Below, piece after piece: positions 31,131-39,600 of a DNA stretch of 64,000 nucleotides (positions within the stretch are counted from its first letter, which is position 1; each line of letters opens with the position of its first letter). A program made the translations under genes and the position numbers. This stretch comes from SAR202 cluster bacterium (GTDB taxonomy: Bacteria; Chloroflexota; Dehalococcoidia; Lucifugimonadales; Lucifugimonadaceae): NCBI GenBank assembly GCA_016872495.1, contig VGZT01000007.1, forward strand, positions 1 through 64,000. Reading direction: 5' to 3'. The notes beneath the pieces were generated by a model that did not search any database, was not told the DNA's origin, and worked only from the letters and a program-made list of their open reading frames with translations.

Positions 31131-32531
31131 ATGACCGCGCCCAGTCGCACCGTGACCGGCAGGCAGGCTTCGGCCGGCGAGGCCGACCTGGTCGGCCACC
31201 TGATGCGTCGAGCCGCTTTCGGCGCACGTGCCGAAGAGCTGGAAGCACTGGCCATGCGTGGGTATGAGGCGGTCGTCGACGACCTGGTGAACCCGGAACG
31301 GCTCCCGCCACTGGCCGAGGATGTGATCGAGCGCTTCCATTCGGACCAGGCGGATGACGAGTCGACCGCGTGGACGGCCACCCGTTGGATCTACCACTGC
31401 ATCAACTCGAGCAGGCCGCTCGAGCACAAGATGGCGCTGTTCTGGCACGGCCTGTTCGCCACCGCCGTGTCCAAGGTCACGAACAACCCCATGATGCGGG
31501 ACCAGTTCGCGATGCTGCGTGACAACGGGCTCGGGAACTTCCGCACGATTCTGCAGAAGCTGGCGCGCGACCCGGCGATGATCTACTGGCTTGACCAGCA
31601 GCAGAACCACTCGGCGGCCGTCAACGAGAACTGGGGGCGCGAGCTGCTCGAGCTCTTCAGCATGGGTCGCGGCAACTACACGGAAGACGACGTCAAGGCA
31701 GCGGCGCGCGCTTTCACCGGATGGACGATCGACCAGACGTTCCCGCGCTACCCGTCCGGCTACTACGACGCCCGCTTTATCTATCGACCCGAGGACCATG
31801 ACGAGTCGGAGAAGGAGTTCCTGGGGCGCCGTGGGAACTTCAACGGCGACGACATCATCGACATCATCCTCGAGCAACCGGCCACCGCCCGCTACCTGGC
31901 GTTGCATCTCAGCAAATTCTTCGTCGCCGACGAGCCGGAGAATGCCCAGGTGGAGGCGCTGGCCAGGATCCTGGTCGATACCGGCTACGACATAAGGGCG
32001 TCGATGCGTGCGCTGTTCCTTTCCGAGCACTTCAAGGGTGCCCGGTTCAAGCGGGTCAAGTGCCCGGCGGAACACGTGATCGGTACGATCCGGATCGCCG
32101 GCCGGTACAGCGAGCCATGGGAGCCGGGGATCGACATGCTTGAGGACGTGATGACCCGCATGGGACAGCAACCGCTCAATCCGCCTACGGTTGAGGGCTG
32201 GCACCCGGGGCGGGAGTGGATCGACTCGGCGTTCCTGATCGAGCGCGTCAACTTCGCTGCGGGGATCCTGGGTGATCCGGCGGCGCCTGGCGTGGTGGCC
32301 ATGGCGAGGCGCATCGCATCCGGGCGCAAGAAGATCGAGGCGCGCCGGCTCGTCGAGGCGGTGCTTTACGAGATGGGCTCGCTCTCGCTGCCGGACGCGG
32401 CAAAGCAGCAGATCCTGGAGAACCTCGAACTGGTTGGCGACGTCTCGTGTGCCCCGGCCGCCGGATTTGCCGAGGTGGTGGCGCGCGTGAGTCGCACCAT
32501 AGCGACGTCCCCGGAGTTCCAGCTCGAATAG
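31131..32531 (+). CDS. DUF1800 family protein
   Basis: A 466-residue protein with the DUF1800 hallmarks: HLMRRAAFGARAEELEALAM, KMALFWHGLFATAVSKV, AVNENWGRELLELFSMG, YTEDDVKAAARAFTGWTI and PPTVEGWHPGREWIDS. The family's biochemical function is not established. It is nearly always paired with DUF1501, as here. A strong ribosome-binding site (AGGAGGAT) fixes ATG 31131; the longer upstream frame overlaps the ATP-grasp gene. No clear signal peptide is seen, although many family members are exported. Confidence 0.85.
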   Translation: MTAPSRTVTGRQASAGEADLVGHLMRRAAFGARAEELEALAMRGYEAVVDDLVNPERLPPLAEDVIERFHSDQADDESTAWTATRWIYHCINSSRPLEHKMALFWHGLFATAVSKVTNNPMMRDQFAMLRDNGLGNFRTILQKLARDPAMIYWLDQQQNHSAAVNENWGRELLELFSMGRGNYTEDDVKAAARAFTGWTIDQTFPRYPSGYYDARFIYRPEDHDESEKEFLGRRGNFNGDDIIDIILEQPATARYLALHLSKFFVADEPENAQVEALARILVDTGYDIRASMRALFLSEHFKGARFKRVKCPAEHVIGTIRIAGRYSEPWEPGIDMLEDVMTRMGQQPLNPPTVEGWHPGREWIDSAFLIERVNFAAGILGDPAAPGVVAMARRIASGRKKIEARRLVEAVLYEMGSLSLPDAAKQQILENLELVGDVSCAPAAGFAEVVARVSRTIATSPEFQLE

Positions 32532-32574
32532 TCAACCGGCCGGGGTAAGTGGAACGAAAGGCGTAGAGAGGCGG

Positions 32575-33759
32575 ATGGCAGCCAACAAGACGAATGGAAC
32601 CAGTGGTCAGCGGTCGGCAAGCGGGAAACCGCCCGTGCTGGTCGTGCTTCAGCTTTCCGGCGGAAACGACTTCATGAGCACGGTCGTGCCCTATGGCGAC
32701 CCGCACTACTACGACTTCCGGAAGACGGTCGGGATCAAGGAAGCCGATGTCCTGCGGGTCGACGGGCGAATAGGTTTCCACCCGGCGCTCAAGACACTGA
32801 AGAGCATGTACGACCAGGGGCAGGTTGCGATCATCCAGGGGATCGGTTACCCGAACCCGGACCGGTCGCACTTCCGCTCGATGGACATCTGGCACACCGC
32901 GGAGCCATCGAAGATCGTCGCCGACGGTTGGCTCGGGAAGGCGATTCACGACCTGGACCCGCAGAAGCAGAACGTTTGTACCGGCGTCAGCTTTGGCCAG
33001 GGGCTGCCGCGGGCGATGTATTTCTCGGGCACTCCGGTCATCTCGGTCGCGCACCTGGAGAGCTACGGCCTGCTGACCACGTTGTCGGGGCGCGAGCAGC
33101 GGGCTGCGCTGAACGCATTCACGCGCATGTATGCTCCGGAAGAGTTCGGCGAGGCCAGCCTGGTCCTCGGCCACATCGGTCAGACCGGCCGTGACGCAAT
33201 GACGGGCGCGGACATGCTCAAGGTCGCCCCCCAGAAATACCAGTCCAGCGTGGAGTACGCGAGCGACACCCTGGCGCAGAGCCTGCGGGGCATCGCCCAG
33301 GTCCACCTGTCCGGCGTGGGGACGCGCGTGTTCTATGCGCAGCACGGTGGGTACGACGTCCACGGTTCACAGATACAGACCCAGCCCAAACTGCTGGGCC
33401 AGGTCTCCCGTGCCGTCAACGACTTCTTCGCTGACCTGCGCGACCACGATGCCGCGGAGAATGTCGTGATGCTGATCTTTTCCGAGTTCGGCCGTCGAGT
33501 TCGCGACAACGGGAACGGGACCGACCACGGTTCGGGCGGTGGCGCGTTCCTGCTTGGCGAGCGCGTGCGAGGCGGGCTGTATGCCGAGTACCCCTCGCTT
33601 GCCCCCGAGAGACAGTCGAGCGGTGACCTGGCATACAACAACGACTTCCGGGTGCTGTACTCCACGATCCTCGAGCAGTGGATGGGCCTCGACGCGGTGC
33701 CGATCGTGAATGGCACCTTCGAGCAGTTTGACGGCCTGCTCAAACCGGCTGCCGCATAG
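32575..33759 (+). CDS. DUF1501 family protein
   Basis: A 394-residue member of the DUF1501 family, distantly sulfatase/alkaline-phosphatase-like. It shows VLVVLQLSGGNDFMSTVVPY, IIQGIGYPNPDRSHFRSMDI, QHGGYDVHGSQIQTQPKLL, and MLIFSEFGRRVRDNGNGTDH then GSGGGAFLLG. The DHG-like motif near residue 322 could bind metal. It is partner of the DUF1800 gene 43 bases upstream and is followed after 11 bases by an NHL propeller gene. No export signal is visible at the N-terminus. The substrate is unknown. Confidence 0.85.
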   Translation: MAANKTNGTSGQRSASGKPPVLVVLQLSGGNDFMSTVVPYGDPHYYDFRKTVGIKEADVLRVDGRIGFHPALKTLKSMYDQGQVAIIQGIGYPNPDRSHFRSMDIWHTAEPSKIVADGWLGKAIHDLDPQKQNVCTGVSFGQGLPRAMYFSGTPVISVAHLESYGLLTTLSGREQRAALNAFTRMYAPEEFGEASLVLGHIGQTGRDAMTGADMLKVAPQKYQSSVEYASDTLAQSLRGIAQVHLSGVGTRVFYAQHGGYDVHGSQIQTQPKLLGQVSRAVNDFFADLRDHDAAENVVMLIFSEFGRRVRDNGNGTDHGSGGGAFLLGERVRGGLYAEYPSLAPERQSSGDLAYNNDFRVLYSTILEQWMGLDAVPIVNGTFEQFDGLLKPAAA

Positions 33760-33770
33760 GAGAGAGGCGA

Positions 33771-34910
33771 ATGACTGGCATCGCTGAGCGACGAACCGCC
33801 CCGCCCCTTTCAGACGCGATCCCCGCGCCGCGTGCGCCGGTGCAGCCCGGATATCCCACCCTGTTCAGGCGGGGCCACCAGTTCGAGATAGCGCTCGGCC
33901 AGCGATTGGCGCTCGGCGGGTTCAAAGGGCCGATGGACGTGGCGTTCGGGCCCGACGGCTGGCTCTATGTCATGAATCGCTACCCAAACGACGGACACCT
34001 TGCCGGCGTTCGGTGGGTGCAGGTGAACGTGCAGGACGATGGCTACGAGTTCGAGGTTGTCCCGAAAGATCCGCCAGGGAAACCAGGCTCGACCGGCCGC
34101 GAGTGGCTATCCGGGCTCCAGATGACCGTGTGCGACAGCGAGGGTGTCCTGTATTCGGCCGACGAGTACCGGCACATGGTGGTCCGCTGTCGTGTGACCG
34201 GTGAGACGATCGGCCACTGGGGCGACCCGGGGACGAGGCCGGGGCAGTTGAACGGTCCGACCGGCATGTGCCTGGACGCCGACGAAAACCTGTGGATCGT
34301 CAACACCCTGAATCACAGGGTCGATCACTACACCCGGGACGGGCAGTGGCTGGGCGGTTTCGGGAAGTTCGGATCTGCCCCGGGCGAACTGAACCTGCCG
34401 TGGGGCGTGGCCGTCGATCCGATCAACGGTACGATCGTGGTGGCCGACTGGCGCAACGACCGCGTGCAGCGGTTCTCCACCGCTGGCAAGCACCTGCAGA
34501 CGATCGGCCGTCCGGGGCACGGGGTCGGCGAGTTGCATCGCCCGGCCGGGGTAGCGGTCGACAGCCACGGCGACATCTATGTGGCCGATCGCGGGAACAA
34601 CCGCGTGCTGTCGTTCAACTATCGCGGGATGTTCGTGGAGTCGTTCATCGGCGACGCCGTGATCAACGAGCGGGGCATGAAGAAGGTGCTCACGAACCTG
34701 GACATGGTGCGGATGCGCGACAACATCGAGAACCTCGACCGCGAGAAGAGGCTCAAGTCGCCCGGCTCGGTCCGGGTCGACAACAAGGGCCGGGTGTACA
34801 TCGTCGACACCGGCCGCTACCGAATCCAGGTATACCGCAAGTGGTGCAAGGTGCTGGGCGACGATGAAGTTGATCCGCCCACCCTGCACGTGGATCCCGT
34901 ACTGACCTGA
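33771..34910 (+). CDS. NHL-repeat beta-propeller protein
   Basis: A 379-residue protein made mostly of NHL-type blades: GFKGPMDVAFGPDGWLYVMN, LNGPTGMCLDADENLWIVN, LNLPWGVAVDPINGTIVVAD, LHRPAGVAVDSHGDIYVADR and KSPGSVRVDNKGRVYIVDTG, about six blades. NHL propellers serve as binding scaffolds or lyases; no catalytic site is recognised. A GGAGAGAGG stretch precedes the ATG. Tight spacing after DUF1501 suggests a three-protein complex or pathway. Confidence 0.8.
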   Translation: MTGIAERRTAPPLSDAIPAPRAPVQPGYPTLFRRGHQFEIALGQRLALGGFKGPMDVAFGPDGWLYVMNRYPNDGHLAGVRWVQVNVQDDGYEFEVVPKDPPGKPGSTGREWLSGLQMTVCDSEGVLYSADEYRHMVVRCRVTGETIGHWGDPGTRPGQLNGPTGMCLDADENLWIVNTLNHRVDHYTRDGQWLGGFGKFGSAPGELNLPWGVAVDPINGTIVVADWRNDRVQRFSTAGKHLQTIGRPGHGVGELHRPAGVAVDSHGDIYVADRGNNRVLSFNYRGMFVESFIGDAVINERGMKKVLTNLDMVRMRDNIENLDREKRLKSPGSVRVDNKGRVYIVDTGRYRIQVYRKWCKVLGDDEVDPPTLHVDPVLT

Positions 34911-34936
34911 GAATTCGCACCGGCTGGCTCAGCACT

Positions 34937-35101
34937 TTGAAGCCGCCGGAGACTGAGGCCGCCGCCGCAGTGTCCGCCGACCTGGAGGCCGCGCTGCATT
35001 ACGCCAGGGCGATCGATGCCGCCCGGCGGTCCGGGGTTTCGGAAGCCGAGCAGGGCCAACTGCTTTCCAGGAGAGCTACGCTCCTGGTTTCACCAGCCTG
35101 A
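34937..35101 (+). CDS. Possible small helical protein
   Basis: A 54-codon frame starting at TTG: MKPPETEAAAAVSADLEAAL, then HYARAIDAARRSGVSEAEQG, ending RATLLVSPA. The composition is that of an amphipathic helix pair, and no alternative explains this stretch. There is no strong ribosome-binding site, and it follows the propeller gene by 26 bases. Its last 12 bases overlap the convergent phosphodiesterase gene. It may be a real small protein or chance. Confidence 0.35.
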   Translation: MKPPETEAAAAVSADLEAALHYARAIDAARRSGVSEAEQGQLLSRRATLLVSPA

Positions 35102-36544
35102 AGCCTCCCTCGAGGCATGCGCCTGGTCGAGGTACCTGGTATTGCCGACTTCCCAGATCGAGGCGGTCTGGGAGTACCGGACCTTTTCGACCACGCGGCT
35201 TGCCGAGTAGGTTTTCAGCACCACGCCAGGGGGCGTCGGCGAGCGGCCTTCGGAGAGTGCTTCAGTGAGCACGCGTCCATCCATCGGCTCGGCATCCATG
35301 CCAAGGAGCGAGAGGACGGTCGGGGCTATGTCAACGTTGCCGGATGGCATCTCCGATCTGAATCCTGATTTGAAGCCGGGTCCGGCTGCGATCAGGATAT
35401 TTCGCATTTCCTGCGGGCTGGCGGATCCATGGTCGCCACGTCCCGGACCGATATCACCCGCCGAATAGGAGCGTCCGGCGTACTCGCTCCCCGCGGGAGT
35501 CACCAGGTCCCAGGCCATCGACACCGCCAGGTCAGGGCCACGGGGACCGTCGATCCCGAGCAGGTCGCCGGGTAGCGTCCCTTCGATCTTGCCGAGCGAA
35601 GGCGAGAGGAACAGCGCGCCGCACCACTGCTGGGTGGCGCACCAGGCAACGAAGCGGTCGGCGGTCGCCCGATCGCCACTCCCGAAGTAACAGAGAAACG
35701 AACCGCCGTTGGGAGCAATAGCGACGCCACCGGCGGCCGGCAGTTCGGGGAATCCGGCGGCGCGCGCGGCCGCAACGACATCGATCTTCCCAAGACTGGT
35801 TGAGTAGCCGTGATCGGATACGACCAGTATGTCGGTCGTTTGCCGTTGCCCGGCTCCGTCGATCGAATCGAGGATCCGTCCGAACTGGGCGTCGGCTGCG
35901 GTGAGCGCCCCGTTTGCCACGCCGGCGCCAACGCCGTGAGCGTGCTGGGACTTGTCTGGCTCCGAGTACCAGACGAACGCGACCGCAGCATTACGCTCGT
36001 GAATGGCGTACTTGATCAGGAGGTCCGTCGCGTGCCGGACCCGGAGATCGTTCGGTACCTTCTCGGCAGGCCAGCGGCCGTAGCTTGCCTCGATAGCGCG
36101 GGCGAGGTCGTCAGGCAGGGTGAAGTCCGGGTGGAGAACGGCGCCCCCCAGCCTGCTGGCATTGGGGTTGTGACAGTAGGCATTGCCGGAAGTCCCAGAA
36201 ATGACGGCAACGTAGTCCTTGCCGAACCTGGCAAGGATATCGGCAAGCGTGGGTACGAGCAGGACCCGGCCCCGGGTCCTGGCCTGGACCGTCCTGAGCT
36301 GGGGTTCCAGCACATCCAGCGGCCGGTCAGGGTCCACATCCCTGAACACGAATCGATTTCCGGCGATGCCGTGCGTTCCCGGGTAGCAGCCCGTGACCAT
36401 CGACGCCGCGTTCAGGCGCGTGACGCTGGGGAAGACGGCGTGGTGCCTGGTAAAGCGGACACCGCGGTCTGCGAAGGCGCTCAGCCTGGGCATGAGCCGC
36501 GGGGTGACTTGCGACGGCTGCAGACCGTCGAACGCGACGACCAC
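35090..36544 (-). CDS. Alkaline phosphatase-superfamily phosphodiesterase/pyrophosphatase
   Basis: A 484-residue protein with the metal-binding plan of type I phosphodiesterase/nucleotide pyrophosphatases: VVVAFDGLQPSQV at the N-terminus, the likely threonine nucleophile in FPSVTRLNAASMVTGCYP, then WYSEPDKSQHAHG and DILVVSDHGYSTSLG, and a later GDHGSASPQEMRNI. It hydrolyses a phosphodiester or related ester; the substrate is unknown. The open frame runs upstream into purK, but GTG 36544, 11 bases after the purK stop, begins just before the conserved strand. No signal peptide is seen with this start. Confidence 0.75.
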   Translation of the reverse strand: MVVAFDGLQPSQVTPRLMPRLSAFADRGVRFTRHHAVFPSVTRLNAASMVTGCYPGTHGIAGNRFVFRDVDPDRPLDVLEPQLRTVQARTRGRVLLVPTLADILARFGKDYVAVISGTSGNAYCHNPNASRLGGAVLHPDFTLPDDLARAIEASYGRWPAEKVPNDLRVRHATDLLIKYAIHERNAAVAFVWYSEPDKSQHAHGVGAGVANGALTAADAQFGRILDSIDGAGQRQTTDILVVSDHGYSTSLGKIDVVAAARAAGFPELPAAGGVAIAPNGGSFLCYFGSGDRATADRFVAWCATQQWCGALFLSPSLGKIEGTLPGDLLGIDGPRGPDLAVSMAWDLVTPAGSEYAGRSYSAGDIGPGRGDHGSASPQEMRNILIAAGPGFKSGFRSEMPSGNVDIAPTVLSLLGMDAEPMDGRVLTEALSEGRSPTPPGVVLKTYSASRVVEKVRYSQTASIWEVGNTRYLDQAHASREASGW

Positions 36545-36555
36545 GACCCTGCGAG

Positions 36556-37740
36556 CTATTTCATCCTGCCTTTGACGCTGCCCGTGCCTTCGAGCCGGGT
36601 GCGCGCGTCGAGCGCCCGCTCCAGCGCGGTCGCGACGTCGTTGGCGATAACGGTTATGTGGCCCATCTTGCGTCCCGGACGCGCTTCGGACTTGCCGTAG
36701 AGGTGGAGGTGCGTACCAGGGACTGCGAGCGCGGCTGCGAAGTCCGGGTCGCCCCCGGACCTGGTCCAGATATCGCCGAGGAGATTGACCATGACGGCTG
36801 GGATCGTTGGGCGGGTGTCCCCGAGCGGGAGGTTGCACATGGTGCGAACCAGCTGCTCGAACTGCGACGTCGTACCAGTGTCGAGGGTCAGGTGGCCCGA
36901 GTTGTGCGGTCGCGGGGCCAGCTCGTTCACCAGCAGCCCGCCGTCACGTGTGACGAACATCTCCACGCAGATCAGGCCGAAGGAGTCGAGCCGCTCGATG
37001 ATGCCAGACGCCATTTGCTCGGCGGCACGGAGGACCTGTCCCGGTAACCTGGCAGGCGCAATCGTGACATCCAGGATCCCGTCTCGGTGGATGTTCTCGA
37101 ATGGCGGGAAGCAGCGGATCGAACCGTCGAGCCCCCGCGCCGCGATCACCGATATCTCATGGGTGAACGCCACGAACGACTCGTAGATGAGCGGCTCGGC
37201 GCGCGGTGCCAGTCGGGCGCAGGCTGCGCGGGCGTCGCCCGCCTGCCTGATCACCTGTTGTCCCTTGCCGTCGTAGCCCATGGTCGCGGTCTTCAGCACG
37301 CCCGGCAGCCCGATCGCCTCGATAGCGGCGTCCAGCGAGCGTTGATCAAGCACCGCCGCGAAGTCGGGGACCGGAAATCCCAGGGCGCGGAGCGTGGTCT
37401 TCTCCTTGATGCGGTGTTGTGCGATCCGGAGCACGCGGGCGGGCGGAAAGACGCGCGTCGTCCTTTCCGCCACCTCGAGGGCAGCCGCGTCGACGTTCTC
37501 GAATTCGCAGGCGATGGCGACCGTGCTGCCGGCAAGATCACGTGCGGCCTGCAGGTCGGTATAGGAGGCGACCAGGTGGTCACGGGTGACCTGGGAGGCA
37601 GGGCAACCCGGGACGGGATCCAGGACACGGGTCGCGTACCCCATCCGGCTGGCCGCAACGGAGATCATGCGTCCGAGCTGGCCGCCCCCGAAGATCCCCA
37701 GGGCGGCTCCGGGGCGAACCGGTTCGAGCGCGGGCGTCAT
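36556..37740 (-). CDS. purK: N5-carboxyaminoimidazole ribonucleotide synthase
   Basis: A 394-residue ATP-grasp enzyme converting AIR, ATP and bicarbonate to N5-CAIR in purine synthesis. Motifs are [20 protein letters not shown] at the N-terminus, [50 protein letters not shown] and [18 protein letters not shown]. The ATG overlaps the purE stop (ATGA), so purE-purK form an operon with the phosphodiesterase gene downstream. Confidence 0.95.
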   Translation of the reverse strand: MTPALEPVRPGAALGIFGGGQLGRMISVAASRMGYATRVLDPVPGCPASQVTRDHLVASYTDLQAARDLAGSTVAIACEFENVDAAALEVAERTTRVFPPARVLRIAQHRIKEKTTLRALGFPVPDFAAVLDQRSLDAAIEAIGLPGVLKTATMGYDGKGQQVIRQAGDARAACARLAPRAEPLIYESFVAFTHEISVIAARGLDGSIRCFPPFENIHRDGILDVTIAPARLPGQVLRAAEQMASGIIERLDSFGLICVEMFVTRDGGLLVNELAPRPHNSGHLTLDTGTTSQFEQLVRTMCNLPLGDTRPTIPAVMVNLLGDIWTRSGGDPDFAAALAVPGTHLHLYGKSEARPGRKMGHITVIANDVATALERALDARTRLEGTGSVKGRMK

Positions 37741-38216
37741 CTCGATTCTTCGACCGCCCTGGCCGCCGCCTCTCGAAACTGCGAGACCCGCTGCTGGATC
37801 CGGGGGTGCTTGATGCCCAGGATCATTGCCGCCAGGAGGCCGGCGTTGGTCGCGCCCGATTTGCCGATCGCTACCGTGGCGACGGGTACGCCGCGCGGCA
37901 TCTGGACGATCGACAGTAGTGAGTCGAGGCCATTGAGCGCCTGGCTCTGAACGGGGACGCCTATCACCGGAAGGACCGTCTTGGCCGCCGTCATACCGGG
38001 CAAGTGGGCCGCGCCTCCGGCCCCGGCGATGATGACCTCGAGCCCGCGCTCGATGGCGGTCGCCGCATACTCGAACATCCGGTCGGGCGTCCGGTGGGCC
38101 GAGACCACTTTCATTTCATAGGGAACGTCGAGTTGAGCAAGCATGTCGGCGGCATGCTGCATCGTTTCCATGTCGGACTTGCTGCCCATGATGATGCCGA
38201 CGAGGGGGTTGGCCAA
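37737..38216 (-). CDS. purE: N5-carboxyaminoimidazole ribonucleotide mutase
   Basis: A 159-residue class I PurE that converts N5-CAIR to CAIR. Motifs are [36 protein letters not shown] (His in SAHRTP), [17 protein letters not shown] and [18 protein letters not shown]. The TTG start at 38216 with AGGAG eight bases upstream gives the family's normal N-terminus; the longer frame has no support. It is the first gene of the pair with purK. Confidence 0.94.
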   Translation of the reverse strand: MANPLVGIIMGSKSDMETMQHAADMLAQLDVPYEMKVVSAHRTPDRMFEYAATAIERGLEVIIAGAGGAAHLPGMTAAKTVLPVIGVPVQSQALNGLDSLLSIVQMPRGVPVATVAIGKSGATNAGLLAAMILGIKHPRIQQRVSQFREAAARAVEESR

Positions 38217-38649
38217 CGGGTTCGCTCCTGTCGTGCGGTGTTCGGCGCAAGTATATGGCAGGCATGCCGGGTATTGACCCGCGCTCTGTACCGGGAGCAG
38301 GCTCCCGCCGCTGCGCACCGGGTCGCAGGCGGGTTCACTTCGCTCTCGCCTCGGGCGAACCGGACGTCCAGTAGCGCGACCTGCAGGAAGGAAGCGAGCC
38401 GCCTGCTAATAGCGGTGGACGACCGTCCCGGACGCGACGGTGTAAATGATCTTTGTCAGCGCTACGGCGACCGCGCCCAGCGCCATTGGATTGAGCGTGC
38501 CTCCAGGCGCGCGGGCGGTCGCCATTTGAGCGGCTGGTCGAAAACTCCCTGACCCTGGGTCGATTCTAGATTTCCCGTGGCCGGCTGCGACACGGCGCCA
38601 GCGCCAGTGGGCCGGGTTCAAGAGCCCGATCGAGGGGGCCGGCCCGGGT
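38217..38649. other. Intergenic stretch upstream of purE
   Basis: 433 bases with no confident gene. A TATACT hexamer lies about 40 bases upstream of purE on the minus strand, without a good -35. A minus-strand 39-codon frame at 38406-38525 encodes a hydrophobic peptide ending IIYTVASGTVVHRY, but it lacks a well-placed ribosome-binding site and is not called. No riboswitch fold is recognised. Confidence 0.4.
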
Positions 38650-39576
38650 CTAGGTCGGCGACTTCAGAGCCGACTCGGCGAGGGCCGCCGCGATCCGTGT
38701 CTCGGCCCTGCCGGCGTACTCCTCGGACAGCTCGTAACCCACGAAGTGCCTTCCATCCCGCAGCGCGGCCACGGCCGTCGTGCCGGTCCCCATGAACGGG
38801 TCCAGGACGACCTCGCCCTCGTAGGTGTAGAGCTGGATCAGTCGATGGGGCAACTCGACCGGAAATGGGGCCGGATGGCCTACTCTCCGTGCGGACTCAG
38901 GGCTGAACGACCAGACGCTCTTGGTGAATTGCAGGAAATCAGCCTGAGAAATGGTCGCCGCCTGGCCTGCTGCGGGCTTGCGAAGGAAAGGCGGCTTGCA
39001 GAAGACGAGGATGTACTCGTGCGTGTCGCGCAAGGTCGGGTTGCTGGGTGACCGCCAGCTGCCCCACGCCGTGGACACGCCGGCACCGGGTCCCTTGTCC
39101 CAGATGATTTCGCCCCGCATCTGGAATCCAAGCGCGGCTGCGTCCTGGATCACGTACGAGTGGATCGGGATGTAGGGCTTGCGTCCGAGGTTGGCGACGT
39201 TGACGCAAGCCCGGCCGCCATCGACGAGGACGCGAAAGGTCTCGGCCAGGACGGATTTCAAGAGCGCGCGATGCTCGTCGAGAGTCAGGTCCTGGTCGTA
39301 GTCCTTGCCGACGTTGTAGGGCGGCGAAGTGACCATCAGGTGAACCGAACGATCGGGCAGCTCGGTCATCGACTCGCTGGAGGACCTGAAGATCCGGTCG
39401 AGGGACTCCGGCGGGACCGGCTGTTCCGCCTGCGGCGTGGACGCCGGCTGCGCGGCCGACTGCTGAAGTGCGCGCCGGTAGTAGGCGGACGCATCGTGGC
39501 TAATCCGTCCGTTCGTGCCGAAGCTGCTGGTGGTAGTCCGCTGGCGGCGGCTCGCCCGGGGAGTCATCGGGTTCAA
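38650..39576 (-). CDS. Solitary DNA methyltransferase (amino-methyltransferase, TSPPY type)
   Basis: A 308-residue DNA N4-cytosine/N6-adenine methyltransferase. The catalytic motif IV, LMVTSPPYNVGKDYD (near residue 83), comes before the AdoMet-binding motif I, VVLDPFMGTGTTAVAAL (near 256), giving the beta-type order. The N-terminal 50 residues are Ser/Gln-rich and not conserved. No restriction enzyme gene is adjacent, so it is probably an orphan enzyme with a regulatory or housekeeping role. Target sequence and methylated base cannot be deduced. Confidence 0.85.
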   Translation of the reverse strand: MNPMTPRASRRQRTTTSSFGTNGRISHDASAYYRRALQQSAAQPASTPQAEQPVPPESLDRIFRSSSESMTELPDRSVHLMVTSPPYNVGKDYDQDLTLDEHRALLKSVLAETFRVLVDGGRACVNVANLGRKPYIPIHSYVIQDAAALGFQMRGEIIWDKGPGAGVSTAWGSWRSPSNPTLRDTHEYILVFCKPPFLRKPAAGQAATISQADFLQFTKSVWSFSPESARRVGHPAPFPVELPHRLIQLYTYEGEVVLDPFMGTGTTAVAALRDGRHFVGYELSEEYAGRAETRIAAALAESALKSPT

Positions 39577-39600
39577 ATGTTACGTGTTCCCAGCAGCCCT

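Noticed and set aside
38406-38525. Candidate 39-codon hydrophobic peptide upstream of purE
   Set aside because: No well-placed ribosome-binding site and no conservation evidence. Kept only as a note on the intergenic stretch.
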